From IMG/VR virus record IMGVR_UViG_3300017752_000029, positions 1-45,245 of that record: a DNA stretch of 45,245 nucleotides; one strand, 5' to 3'. A program made the position numbers and the translations under genes. Positions 22,575 through 30,531 of the stretch are shown here, in pieces. The notes beneath the pieces were generated by a model. It was not told the DNA's origin. It searched no databases and was given only the letters and a program-made list of their open reading frames with translations. This stretch comes from a virus. Every line of letters begins with the position of its first letter. Position 1 is the stretch's first letter.

Positions 22575-23156
22575 CTAGCAAATCAAAACACCTTCAGAAA
22601 CTTTAGCATTTCCAAAAACTTGAGCATCTCCAGAAACTACCGCATCTTCAAAAACTTCAGCATTTCCAGAAACTTTAGCATCTCCAAAAACTGCAGCATT
22701 ATCATAAACTTGAGCTTTTCCATAAACTTCAGCATATCCAGTAACTTGAGAATTTCCAAAAACTTGAGCATTTTCAAAAACTTCAGCACTTCCAGAAACT
22801 ACTGCATATTCAGAAACTTCAGCTTTTCCAGAAACTGCTGCATATTCAGAAACTGCTACACTACCAGAAACTTTAGCGTTTCCATAAACTTTAGCGTTTC
22901 CAAAAACTTCAGCATATCCAGTAACTTTAGCGTTTCCAGAAACTACCGCATCTCCAGAAACTTGAGAACTTCCAGAAACTAAAGCAGTTCCAGAAACTTC
23001 AGCATTATCAGAAACCCAAGCATATCCTTCTTGGCTCAAGTTAGATTCTGATTCAATAAAACCGCCTAAGTCGCCCTTTTTAATAAAACCGAAATCCTTA
23101 AGGGCTCTTATTTGAGTTAAATTTTCTTTTTTATTTGTTGTCAATTCGTATTTCAT
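22575..23156 (-). CDS. Left-handed beta-helix repeat protein
   Basis: After about 40 N-terminal residues (including FIKKGDLGGFIESESNLSQ), the remaining 150 residues consist of hexapeptide repeats of the form (A/S)xVxG(N/S/D), such as GNAKVTGYAEVFGNAKVYGN. This is the hexapeptide pattern of a left-handed parallel beta-helix. The DNA shows the matching 18-bp periodicity. Similar repeat proteins are common in phages; most have no known role and lack transferase residues. It is the first gene behind the early-type promoter at 23193-23222, so it is probably made early and is not obviously structural. Repeat number is likely to vary between relatives. Confidence 0.85.
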   Translation of the reverse strand: MKYELTTNKKENLTQIRALKDFGFIKKGDLGGFIESESNLSQEGYAWVSDNAEVSGTALVSGSSQVSGDAVVSGNAKVTGYAEVFGNAKVYGNAKVSGSVAVSEYAAVSGKAEVSEYAVVSGSAEVFENAQVFGNSQVTGYAEVYGKAQVYDNAAVFGDAKVSGNAEVFEDAVVSGDAQVFGNAKVSEGVLIC

Positions 23157-23192
23157 ATTTGTCGTTTTTGTTGTTATCTTGATTATGTATAT

Positions 23193-23222
23193 ATTATATC
23201 ATAAAGCACAACAAAAGTACAC
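23193..23222 (-). promoter_or_regulatory. Early-type promoter, cassette copy 3
   Basis: Minus-strand GTGTAC (23217-23222), 18 nt, TATAAT (23193-23198). The cassette spans about 23160-23290 and shares ATAATCAAGATAACAACAAA in the leader with copies 1 and 5. The gene 46 stop lies in its AAAAGTTAAATTT element. It drives the beta-helix gene and the small genes downstream. Confidence 0.82.
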
Positions 23223-23281
23223 TACTATACTGTATTGATATTCAATAACTTAAGAAATTTTATGAAACTAATTTTAAAAAT

Positions 23282-24997
23282 TTAACTTTTTATTTCACTG
23301 AAATTATTATTTTTTATAATTTCTATTTTACGGTCAAATTTATTTTCCATAAGATTAGAATCATGAGTAATAATAAATGTGTTAGTATCTTTGGGTTGAT
23401 CGTAAATTAGTTTCATTAAATTTTCAGAACCATCTGTGTCTAAATTTCCAGAAAAAACTTCATCCAGAATTAAAAGATTAGTGAATGCAGAATTTTTAAG
23501 TCTAGCAATATGTCTCCAAGTAAATAAAAATGCTAAATCAATTCTTGCCTTTTCTCCTTCACTAAAACTCGAGTATTTAAAAACATCGCGATGTCGTGAT
23601 TTTATAACTTCATCAAATGTATCATCGAGTTCAAGCTTGACAAACAAATCTAAATCATTCAAATATTTATTAATCAGTTTATTCATTACTGGTAGATATT
23701 TGGCAATAATTTTTGCCTTTATACCAGAATCTCGTAACAACTCACTTGCTGCTAAATAATACTCTTGAGTTTCTTGTAAATCACCTTTTTCATTAAGTAG
23801 GTTTTCTTTTTTATCTTTGTTTTGATCTAAAAATGATTGAATTTTTTCTATTTTAGAAACATCTACTTTTTCGTCTTCGGAATCCAATACGATCAGTTGC
23901 TTATCTAAATTAGAAATAAGCTGTACATTCATTCGTATGTTTTCTTCCAAATCTTTCAGTTGCGTTATAGCATCTGATAATTCATTTATTTTAGAGTTTT
24001 TAGCATCTGCAGCAATCTCCAAATCTTTTTTATTTTCATCAAGTTTTAATAATTTTTTATTATACTCTTCAGCTTTTAAAGACGCTATTTCTGAGTTAAT
24101 TTTTTGTTCACAAGTTGGACATACATCAGTTTCTGAGAAAAATTTATGATGTCTTTTTGTATTTTTAATTTCATTATTAGTTTGAGAAATATCATTCTTG
24201 TATTTGTTATATTCTTCGTTTTTCTTCTGTATCTTTTTGTTAATCACCGGAAGATGTTTTGTAACAATAGAAACATTTTTTATATTTCTTTTATTTAATA
24301 ATTCTTTTTCTTTTTCTAACTCTTTTCTTTTCTTTTCGTTTTTTACAGATTCTTTCAATGAAATTTCTTTAAGCTCTTTAATATGTTTTTCGTTTAAACG
24401 AATTTCAGTATTAGTAAGTTCTATTTTATTATTTAAATCTTTTAGTTCATTTTTTGAAACCGCAAACTTCTCTTTTAGCAAACGATTCATATTAGCAAAA
24501 ACAGAAATATCTAACAAATCCTCAATTACTATTCTTCTTTGTCCAGTCGGTAATTGCATAAAAGGAATAAAATTTCCAGAACCTAATACCACAACTTGGT
24601 GAAAAGATTTATAATTGAGTTTTAATATATTATCTTCAAGTATTTTTTGATAATCGCGATTATGTGATTCTTGATTAATTATATTACCGTTCAAATATAT
24701 TTCAAAAATATTAGGTTTTAATCCTCTAATAATTTTGTATTTTTTTGAACCTATACTAAAATCCAATTCAACTATACAATTTTTGTCATTTATAGAATTT
24801 ACTAATGCTGGTTTATTAATATTCCTGTGGGCCTTTCCAAATAAGGCAAAAGAAATTGTATCTAGTAAACAAGAACTTTTTCCTGCTCCATTTGTACCAG
24901 ATAACAAAGTTGTGGATGTTTTATTTAAAGAAATTTCTATAGGATTGTTACCGATTCCTAAGAAATTTTTTGCAGACAGTTTTTCAAATATAATCAT
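23282..24997 (-). CDS. 46: Recombination nuclease subunit gp46 (SbcC/Rad50-like)
   Basis: A 571-residue SMC-like ATPase. Walker A is GTNGAGKS at 34-41. A long coiled coil follows, interrupted by the zinc hook CPTC at 293-296. The C-terminal ATPase half has SEGEKARIDLAFLF as signature and LLILDEVFSGNLD as Walker B/D-loop. With gp47 it forms the nuclease that resects DNA ends for recombination-dependent replication. The length is close to T4 gp46 (560). The gene starts 11 nt after the gp47 stop. Confidence 0.95.
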   Translation of the reverse strand: MIIFEKLSAKNFLGIGNNPIEISLNKTSTTLLSGTNGAGKSSCLLDTISFALFGKAHRNINKPALVNSINDKNCIVELDFSIGSKKYKIIRGLKPNIFEIYLNGNIINQESHNRDYQKILEDNILKLNYKSFHQVVVLGSGNFIPFMQLPTGQRRIVIEDLLDISVFANMNRLLKEKFAVSKNELKDLNNKIELTNTEIRLNEKHIKELKEISLKESVKNEKKRKELEKEKELLNKRNIKNVSIVTKHLPVINKKIQKKNEEYNKYKNDISQTNNEIKNTKRHHKFFSETDVCPTCEQKINSEIASLKAEEYNKKLLKLDENKKDLEIAADAKNSKINELSDAITQLKDLEENIRMNVQLISNLDKQLIVLDSEDEKVDVSKIEKIQSFLDQNKDKKENLLNEKGDLQETQEYYLAASELLRDSGIKAKIIAKYLPVMNKLINKYLNDLDLFVKLELDDTFDEVIKSRHRDVFKYSSFSEGEKARIDLAFLFTWRHIARLKNSAFTNLLILDEVFSGNLDTDGSENLMKLIYDQPKDTNTFIITHDSNLMENKFDRKIEIIKNNNFSEIKS

Positions 24998-25008
24998 AAT
25001 TTAATTGT

Positions 25009-26067
25009 TTATAAACCGATTTGTTGGGCCTCAATAAGCAGCTTTTGCATAACATTATTTAAAACATCTTTGTTTAAATTAGTATTTAACGAATTAATAT
25101 AACCCTCCATTAATCTAGGAGTGTCAAGAACTTCTAAGTCTTTATCATCAATTTTATCTGCAGAATATTCATCATAAGATTCTATTATTTTTAAGTCAGC
25201 CGGTTCACAACTTTCAATTTCAGTAATCCATTTATCAAATTCATACAAATCATCTTTTTTTACTACAATCGCCTTAACAAAAGTATTATTTAATTGATCT
25301 TTTTGTATTATCGTTTTATCTTTTGACGACGTATAGCATACCTTATTAAATAATGTTTTGCTGTTTCTTATAGGTGTCATTTCTCTAGTATCAGTATCTA
25401 ATACATGAAAATGTTTAGGGTCCCAAGAATCAGCCCAGGTCAATTCATATTGAGTACCCAAATAATGAATATTGTCTTGGCTGGATTTAGTATGATAGTG
25501 TCCCGTATACACATCATCAAATTTAGCAAAGGTTTCTTTTGAAAAACCATCAGTAGATTTGGCAATTCCTCCTTGTATCATATCAAAACCAACTACATCA
25601 AGATGTCCAAATAAAATCTGAGCATTAGTTTGTTTAATATATGACATTATACTTTCTTCATTTTCTGGACAAATCCAAGGCAATATACCTATTTCTAAAT
25701 CATCAAATTTTTTAGTCAAAGGATTTTCTACGACTTCAATGTTTTCATAACGAGACAGTAATAATTTAAGACTATTTAATGAATTAGTGTTTTTCCAGAA
25801 ACAATCGTGATTACCTAAAGAAACGGTCATTTTAAAACCTAAAGATTTGATCTTATCTAAAATTCTTTTTTCAACTTTATTTAATGTTTTAAAATCAATA
25901 GTTCGCCTGTTATCAAAAAAATCACCTAGATGGGCAATTTCTTTTATATTGTTTTCAATCAAATAAGGAAAAAATTTATCTTCAAAAAAAGAGAGTTGAT
26001 ATTCTAATAAAAGATCATTTCCTTTTTTGGCACCAAAGTGAGTATCGTTTATAACTGCTATTTTCAT
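25009..26067 (-). CDS. 47: Recombination nuclease subunit gp47 (SbcD/Mre11-like)
   Basis: A 352-residue calcineurin-like phosphoesterase. NDTHFG at residues 7-12, HLGDFFDN, SLGNHDCFW, FGHLDVVGF and YTGHYHTKS supply the two-metal site in the expected order. It is the catalytic partner of gp46. Length is close to T4 gp47 (339). It follows gene 55 after 7 nt, the same neighbourhood as in T4-type genomes. Confidence 0.95.
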   Translation of the reverse strand: MKIAVINDTHFGAKKGNDLLLEYQLSFFEDKFFPYLIENNIKEIAHLGDFFDNRRTIDFKTLNKVEKRILDKIKSLGFKMTVSLGNHDCFWKNTNSLNSLKLLLSRYENIEVVENPLTKKFDDLEIGILPWICPENEESIMSYIKQTNAQILFGHLDVVGFDMIQGGIAKSTDGFSKETFAKFDDVYTGHYHTKSSQDNIHYLGTQYELTWADSWDPKHFHVLDTDTREMTPIRNSKTLFNKVCYTSSKDKTIIQKDQLNNTFVKAIVVKKDDLYEFDKWITEIESCEPADLKIIESYDEYSADKIDDKDLEVLDTPRLMEGYINSLNTNLNKDVLNNVMQKLLIEAQQIGL

Positions 26068-26074
26068 ATTTTAC

Positions 26075-26686
26075 TCAAAAAAATTTACTTAAACGTTCAA
26101 TTTTTTTTCTTTCACTCTTTTTTCGTTTTTTATTTTTAGGGACGTATTTTTCTATTAGTTTGTCAAGTTTTTCTTTATCATTAAGTGCATCAGTATTATT
26201 ACGTATTTTATTAACAATTGAACCGGAATCTGAAAAGTCATCGCTGACATTAGCATATCCACTAATATCTGCTTGGTCCATAAACATTAATTTAGTTACA
26301 TATTGTTTTTCCTCTTTTTGGATACGCCTTAAAAATGCAAACCAAGCAATCTGAGAAAAATAAGAAAAGGCATTAAGCTTTTGACTTTTTGTAATACCAG
26401 TATGTGTTTTCCCTGGCTTCAACGCCTTTTCCTTATCGAAATTAGTTACAGCCTTTAAACAATTTTCTACAGCATCTGCGATCATTTCGTCTTTAAATGA
26501 ATACGAATAGAAACTAGATCTTGATCCTAGCTTTCGACATATTTTCAGAATACACTCTCCGATATAATGAGGTACAATAGGTATGTCTTTTTTATCTTTC
26601 TTAGCATTATCAACTTCTGTTACATAATCGACAACGGCTTGAGAAAAATCTTTATTATTTACATAATGTTCTTTTTTATTACTCAT
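26075..26686 (-). CDS. 55: Late sigma factor gp55
   Basis: A 203-residue relative of T4 gp55, the small sigma factor that directs host RNA polymerase to TATAAATA late promoters together with gp33 and the gp45 clamp. Recognisable parts are KDEMIADAVENCLKAVTNFD and NAFSYFSQIAWFAFLRRIQK, the conserved sigma region 2-like segment, followed by a basic tail (KKNKKRKKSERKKIERLSKF). It is transcribed from its own early-type promoter at 26719-26748. Many exact TATAAATA elements in the window support a working gp55. Confidence 0.9.
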   Translation of the reverse strand: MSNKKEHYVNNKDFSQAVVDYVTEVDNAKKDKKDIPIVPHYIGECILKICRKLGSRSSFYSYSFKDEMIADAVENCLKAVTNFDKEKALKPGKTHTGITKSQKLNAFSYFSQIAWFAFLRRIQKEEKQYVTKLMFMDQADISGYANVSDDFSDSGSIVNKIRNNTDALNDKEKLDKLIEKYVPKNKKRKKSERKKIERLSKFF

Positions 26687-26718
26687 ATTTGTTTTCTATT
26701 TTTTATTAATTATACTTA

Positions 26719-26748
26719 ATTATATCATAAAAAAGGCCACTTGTAAAC
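26719..26748 (-). promoter_or_regulatory. Early-type promoter for gene 55
   Basis: Minus-strand GTTTAC (26743-26748), 18 nt, TATAAT (26719-26724) in TATGATATAAT. The leader to ATG 26686 is about 26 nt. It lies back to back with the plus-strand ncRNA B promoter 60 nt away, so the two diverge. Confidence 0.82.
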
Positions 26749-26798
26749 ACAATTCTTATAAGATAACATATTGAATAAAAAAATTCAATAGTGTTGCA

Positions 26799-26898
26799 TT
26801 ATAGTGTTGACAGGTTTTTAAAAATTCATTATAATATTCTAAGACAAACTAAAATAAACAAGAACTGAATTCAATATAATTGAATTGCCCGAAGGGCA
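26799..26898 (+). repeat. 100-bp dispersed repeat, copy in ncRNA B
   Basis: Matches 45129-45228 base for base with about six substitutions and no indel. It covers the perfect promoter, an identical unstructured leader (AAGACAAACTAAAATAAACA), an A/T hairpin and TGCCCGAAGGGCA. Confidence 0.92.
26807..26835 (+). promoter_or_regulatory. Perfect sigma70-type promoter for ncRNA B
   Basis: Plus-strand TTGACA (26807-26812), 17-nt spacer, TATAAT (26830-26835). It points opposite to every protein gene in the window and towards the 3' end of the Sm-like gene. Confidence 0.88.
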
Positions 26899-26981
26899 TT
26901 TAGTGGAGCCTGCGACACTAAATTAATTAAAGATCTTTTGACTCGACAAGCTCGTCAAAAGAGCGGCAAGCCGCAAATCTT
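26842..26981 (+). ncRNA. Hairpin-array ncRNA, copy B
   Basis: Downstream of the promoter an unstructured leader is followed by five stems: AATTCAAT-ATA-ATTGAATT (26868-26886), TGCCC-GAA-GGGCA (26886-26898), TTTAGTG-GAGCCTGCGA-CACTAAA (26899-26922), TCTTTTGAC-TCGACAAGCTC-GTCAAAAGA (26934-26962) and GCGG-CAAG-CCGC (26963-26974). AAGAT (26930-26934) and ATCTT (26977-26981) could close the last two into a Y-shaped unit, sharing one base with the longer stem. There is no plus-strand gene. The transcript would end just before the stop of the convergent Sm-like gene at 26984, with no clear U-tract. Function unknown. Confidence 0.65.
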
Positions 26982-26983
26982 AT

Positions 26984-27292
26984 TTAAATCATTGGATTTT
27001 CTAATAACTCTTTTGTAATTATATTAAGAAATATTAAAGACATGGTATTATTTGGTTCAGAAAATGCTACTACATGATTTTTATTAATTTCTACGAATGC
27101 ATCTGTTTTATTATTAAATAATGAACAATAAAAATATTCATCATCTACTATTTTAATTAACAACGCATATTCTACTAAGATAATATCATCGAATCTATCT
27201 ATTACATTAGCGAAAACTTCTTCTCCAGACGATAGTTTTAAAACTACTAATTCTAGTTCTTCTTTTATTTTTTCGATTTCTAAATCTATCAT
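26984..27292 (-). CDS. Sm-like small phage protein (tentative)
   Basis: A 102-residue beta-rich protein: LVVLKLSSGEEVFANVIDRF, then DDIILVEYALLI and a distal NKNHVVAFSEPN. The layout recalls the Sm fold (strand-G-strand, conserved Asp, then a second short motif), and similar proteins with a GEEV element occur throughout marine T4-type phages. RNA binding is possible but not shown. It overlaps nothing, starts one base after the uvsW stop, and converges with the ncRNA B locus on the opposite strand. Confidence 0.6.
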   Translation of the reverse strand: MIDLEIEKIKEELELVVLKLSSGEEVFANVIDRFDDIILVEYALLIKIVDDEYFYCSLFNNKTDAFVEINKNHVVAFSEPNNTMSLIFLNIITKELLENPMI

Positions 27293-27293
27293 A

Positions 27294-28793
27294 TTAAAGA
27301 TTTATAGGAAAAATATTGAAATCAAATTTTTCTTTGTTATATATTTCTATTCTTTTTTTGCCATGATTGTAGGTATAATTTTTTCTTCTTTTCCACGTTA
27401 TATCATCAGTAATATCAAATAAATTAGTAACATTTCGGTTATTTGAAATACGTAATCCTCTGCCGATAGATTGTAAAACCTTTATTTGAGATTTTATTGG
27501 TGCAGCAAAAATGATATTTTCAAGACATTTAATATCAATTCCTTGCGAGAAACTTCCGAGTGATGCACAAATAATTGCCCCTTGTTGTTTTTCTAATAAC
27601 CCGCGAATTCTTTCTCTTTCTTCTACCTTTATTTCGCCAGAAATATAATAACATAAATCTTTTCTTTCTTTTGGTAACTTTTCTTGTATAAGTTTAAATA
27701 AGGGTTTACCATGTTTTTCTACATAATTAAATAAAACTAAAGTATTAGTATCATCTTGATCTACTGCTAAGTTAGCAATAAAATTATTTCTTTTTCTATT
27801 TGAAACTAAAAAATTAATTTCATCTTGATATGTTATTTTTCCAAATGCTTTGCGGTCTTCTTCGGGGTGCTTTAATACTAAACATTGGATATCTAATTTT
27901 GCGAGAAAATTTCTGTCTTGAAGGTCTTTAGTTTTTACTGCGTTATATTGTGGTCCAAAAGAACCTTCTAAAACTAATTCGTGAACCTGAGAATCATCTG
28001 CTGTTAATGTTCCAGTTGTTCCTATTCTAACATAAGCATTACTCATATTATTAGAAATTTTTTGTAAAGAGGCCCCTTTTGCGGCATGCACTTCATCACA
28101 CAAAAACATTCCAAATTGCTCAAACCATAATTTATCTAAACGGAAAATGCTTTGCCACGTTGATATAATTACAGATTTTTCAGTATTCTTTTCTTTCCCA
28201 CTGAAAATTTGGTGAATATCTTCTTCATTGAATGAATCATCAATTGAAGAATAAAATAAAAAATCTTTAGTTAATTGTGAAACCAATTGCACGTTAGGAA
28301 CTACTATTAATACTTTGTTATCTAAATCATGCTCAAGAAAATAACGTATCATTAAATACATCATAAATGATTTTCCAGAACCTGTTGGCGAAATTAACAA
28401 CCCTCTTTGTTGTTTCATCATTTGAAAAAATGAGTTAATTTGGTAATCTCTTTTCTCTATTTTTTCTGGTATTTGTATATTATTAATGAACTCTTCTAAT
28501 ACACGCTTCGATGCAGGAAGTCTAGGTTTTTTTAGATCTTCAGATATTGAAACATCGTATTGTCTTGTATTTGCAAAATCTATTATTTTTTCAATTAATC
28601 CAAACGCAATAGAGTTATTTCTTTTATTGAATAACCTTATTTTCCCATCCCATTGACCACTTTTAAATGCTGGAGTATATTTTGCGTTAGGAACTTCAAA
28701 TGTAAAATGTTCCGATAATTCTAATGCTATACCTTGATCAGTTTCTATTTGTAAAGTAGCCTCATTTATCTTCTTTAGGTGTAGTTTGTCCAT
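27294..28793 (-). CDS. uvsW: UvsW RNA-DNA/DNA helicase
   Basis: A 499-residue superfamily 2 helicase. Walker A is PTGSGKS at 136-142, DEVH at 233-236 (T4 UvsW has DECH), then GTTGTL, and the C-terminal RecA domain shows QSIGRGLR. UvsW unwinds branched DNA and R-loops and shuts off origin replication in T4. Its start lies inside the small zinc-ribbon gene, an overlap of 32 nt. The neighbourhood uvsW, small gene, uvsY is the T4 arrangement. Confidence 0.94.
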   Translation of the reverse strand: MDKLHLKKINEATLQIETDQGIALELSEHFTFEVPNAKYTPAFKSGQWDGKIRLFNKRNNSIAFGLIEKIIDFANTRQYDVSISEDLKKPRLPASKRVLEEFINNIQIPEKIEKRDYQINSFFQMMKQQRGLLISPTGSGKSFMMYLMIRYFLEHDLDNKVLIVVPNVQLVSQLTKDFLFYSSIDDSFNEEDIHQIFSGKEKNTEKSVIISTWQSIFRLDKLWFEQFGMFLCDEVHAAKGASLQKISNNMSNAYVRIGTTGTLTADDSQVHELVLEGSFGPQYNAVKTKDLQDRNFLAKLDIQCLVLKHPEEDRKAFGKITYQDEINFLVSNRKRNNFIANLAVDQDDTNTLVLFNYVEKHGKPLFKLIQEKLPKERKDLCYYISGEIKVEERERIRGLLEKQQGAIICASLGSFSQGIDIKCLENIIFAAPIKSQIKVLQSIGRGLRISNNRNVTNLFDITDDITWKRRKNYTYNHGKKRIEIYNKEKFDFNIFPINL

Positions 28794-28920
28794 GATTAGA
28801 TTTATCTAATTTTTTAGACACAGACTCACACACAACACATATATCATTTTCTACATCTTTATGTTCGTAATATATTTTATTACAACTCGAGCATCTTCTT
28901 GATTCTAAATTAGTTTCCAT
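28762..28920 (-). CDS. Zinc-ribbon protein between uvsW and uvsY
   Basis: I take ATG 28920 as the start (METNLESRRCSSCNK), which overlaps the last codons of uvsY, because upstream in-frame codons lie within uvsY. The 52-residue product has CSSC near residue 10 and CVVC near residue 30, a four-cysteine zinc ribbon, and a hydrophilic tail. T4 has small uvsY.-1/-2 genes at this place; true orthology is uncertain. It overlaps uvsW by 32 nt. Confidence 0.7.
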   Translation of the reverse strand: METNLESRRCSSCNKIYYEHKDVENDICVVCESVSKKLDKSNHGQTTPKEDK

Positions 28921-29368
28921 TAATAAACTTTTTCCACTCGAGTACATTCTTAACATGGGTGTGACGCCAACGTAATGTTTGAATAATATCATCGAGTGTT
29001 TCAATTATAACTTTTATATATTCTAACTTATCGTTTAGTTTAATAAGGTCTGGGTCTGCATTATACCAATTATCCAAATCGCTTTTTAATGGTTTACTAC
29101 AACCAGAAAATGGATCATAATCCCAGTCTCTTTTATCCATTTCAGCTTTAGACATTTTACCAGAATAATAAAGTTGTTTATCCTTTTTGATAATATCACC
29201 TTTTACTTTATTCTTTCTTAATTGTAACTTATATAAAGAAAACATTTCTAAATATTTGGCATGCAATCTTGAGGTTTTGATTGTCTCTGAATCAAGGTTA
29301 TTTTCGTCAAATTTGGCGTCTTCTGCCCATTGAGCTAAAATATCTTCTAAGGATAATAATGTTTTCAT
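28910..29368 (-). CDS. uvsY: UvsY recombination mediator
   Basis: A 152-residue helical protein with the UvsY pattern: an N-terminal EDILAQWAEDAKFDENNLD, SRLHAKYLEMFSLYKLQLRK, KKDKQLYYSGKMSKAEMD, and a C-terminal helical bundle ending LRWRHTHVKNVLEWKKFING. UvsY loads UvsX onto single-stranded DNA coated by gp32. Length is close to T4 UvsY (137). It follows the terminator at 29396-29420, so it needs a promoter in the 27 nt between, or read-through. Confidence 0.9.
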   Translation of the reverse strand: MKTLLSLEDILAQWAEDAKFDENNLDSETIKTSRLHAKYLEMFSLYKLQLRKNKVKGDIIKKDKQLYYSGKMSKAEMDKRDWDYDPFSGCSKPLKSDLDNWYNADPDLIKLNDKLEYIKVIIETLDDIIQTLRWRHTHVKNVLEWKKFINGN

Positions 29369-29395
29369 AATATAATTTATTAACAGAAAAAGTCA

Positions 29396-29420
29396 TCAGT
29401 AACATATAACGTGTTACTGA
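29396..29420 (-). terminator. Hairpin terminator upstream of uvsY
   Basis: TCAGTAACA and TGTTACTGA form a perfect 9-bp stem with a 7-nt loop. On the minus strand TGACTTTTT follows, a moderate U-tract. It lies between the tail-tube-like gene and uvsY. Confidence 0.7.
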
Positions 29421-29435
29421 AAATATTATTTGTTA

Positions 29436-29897
29436 CTAATATTGTGAGACCATTTCAAATCGGTCATATCTAAAAGTTACAGACGCCTGTTGATATGTAA
29501 CATCAGTCGCCCTTAAATCAAAATTCAAAGATGGTAAATTTGTAGGAAAACACGAAATAAATTTGAATTGTCTATTTGTAGTGTTATGCGAATTTAATAT
29601 TGATAATGTAATATCTTTGAATTTAATTCCTTCACGATTTGCCATTATCCAGTTATAAATTTCTTCATAGTTTTTCATTTCTTCGTCAATGGCAAAAGAT
29701 ACCGTTAAGGGATCATAATTTATTGTATCACCATTAAAATACCCTTCTTCATTTCTAAAGGGACTAGCACTTTCTCCTAATGTTAAACCGGGCAAATCTA
29801 CATTAGTTATGAAATACTCGACATTTGCAAATTCATCTCCTTCAATTACTATCTTGAATGCGAGATTGCCTAAAAAATTTTGATTATCTGTTATCAT
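29436..29897 (-). CDS. Tail-tube (gp19)-like paralogue
   Basis: The 153-residue protein has the features of the T4 gp19 tail-tube fold: NVEYFITNVDLPGLTLGESA, NYDPLTVSFAIDEEMKNYEE and a C-terminal FISCFPTNLPSLNFDLRATD that parallels FGCFPTNVSAIDLAYDSNDA in the gp19 at 36778-37299. It may be a baseplate or tail-tube-extension protein (T4 gp48 and gp54 share this fold). It lies apart from the main tail genes, between uvsY and a GNAT-like gene. Confidence 0.7.
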   Translation of the reverse strand: MITDNQNFLGNLAFKIVIEGDEFANVEYFITNVDLPGLTLGESASPFRNEEGYFNGDTINYDPLTVSFAIDEEMKNYEEIYNWIMANREGIKFKDITLSILNSHNTTNRQFKFISCFPTNLPSLNFDLRATDVTYQQASVTFRYDRFEMVSQY

Positions 29898-29902
29898 TTA
29901 AT

Positions 29903-30520
29903 TTATTTTATTGTTTTTCCAGTAGAACCAAACAACACTTTAAATATTTGGCTTTTGCCGATTTTTCTGATGTAACCATAATTTAATAATTCTGGAAACT
30001 TGTCAATTGAAACTTTAGCGTCTGCTGGCCAATCTTTTTTATCAATATCTTTAATTGCAGTAAGATCTTTTTTAAGAATACTTTTTACTTCAGATGGTTT
30101 TTTAGCAAATAATTCCAGAACTGACCAAGGAACTGTCTTTAAAAGAAAGCCTAAAGCGCTTTTACTTTTTTCGCCAAAAGATCTTTCTAGGTCAGCTTTA
30201 ATCATACCCTTTGCAATTTCTTTTGCCTTAGAATTATCTTGCTTTATGGCTAACGCAACTGATTTTCTTCCACCCTTATCTTTATATAATATTACTGCTA
30301 AAACTATTTTATTTTTAACATATAATTTCCAGAAAGGTATATTGTCAATCATATCATTTTTGGAATTAAAACCAGAACCTTTTATTCCACCAATATCTGC
30401 ATAAGCAATCTCTAACAAATTCCAAACTTGATCTACGTAGAATTTTTTAGTTTCAATATCATCAATAAGATTTAAAAAAGTCTCCGATAATATCGCCTCA
30501 GCCGTTTCTATGATATTCAT
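29903..30520 (-). CDS. GNAT-like conserved T4-type protein, possible internal protein
   Basis: Begins MNIIETAEAILSETFLNLID. The rest contains YVDQVWNLLEIAYADIGGIK, FWKLYVKNKIVLAVILYKDK and GGRKSVALAIKQD, a pattern I know from conserved hypothetical proteins of marine T4-type phages; the strand order recalls an acetyltransferase (GNAT) fold. The N-terminal helix ending in LSE fits the L-x-E rule of the gp21 protease, so it may be a capsid internal protein like those at 6.9-11.9 kb. No acetyl-CoA motif is certain. Confidence 0.65.
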   Translation of the reverse strand: MNIIETAEAILSETFLNLIDDIETKKFYVDQVWNLLEIAYADIGGIKGSGFNSKNDMIDNIPFWKLYVKNKIVLAVILYKDKGGRKSVALAIKQDNSKAKEIAKGMIKADLERSFGEKSKSALGFLLKTVPWSVLELFAKKPSEVKSILKKDLTAIKDIDKKDWPADAKVSIDKFPELLNYGYIRKIGKSQIFKVLFGSTGKTIK

Positions 30521-30531
30521 AATATTATTTA

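Noticed and set aside
22580-23040. Regular 18-bp repeats that could suggest a CRISPR or tandem regulatory array
   Set aside because: The period is a multiple of three and encodes hexapeptide beta-helix repeats in an intact frame; there are no spacers of distinct sequence.
28921-29004. Longer start for the small zinc-ribbon gene
   Set aside because: The added residues are encoded within uvsY in another frame; ATG 28920 near the uvsY stop is the natural start.
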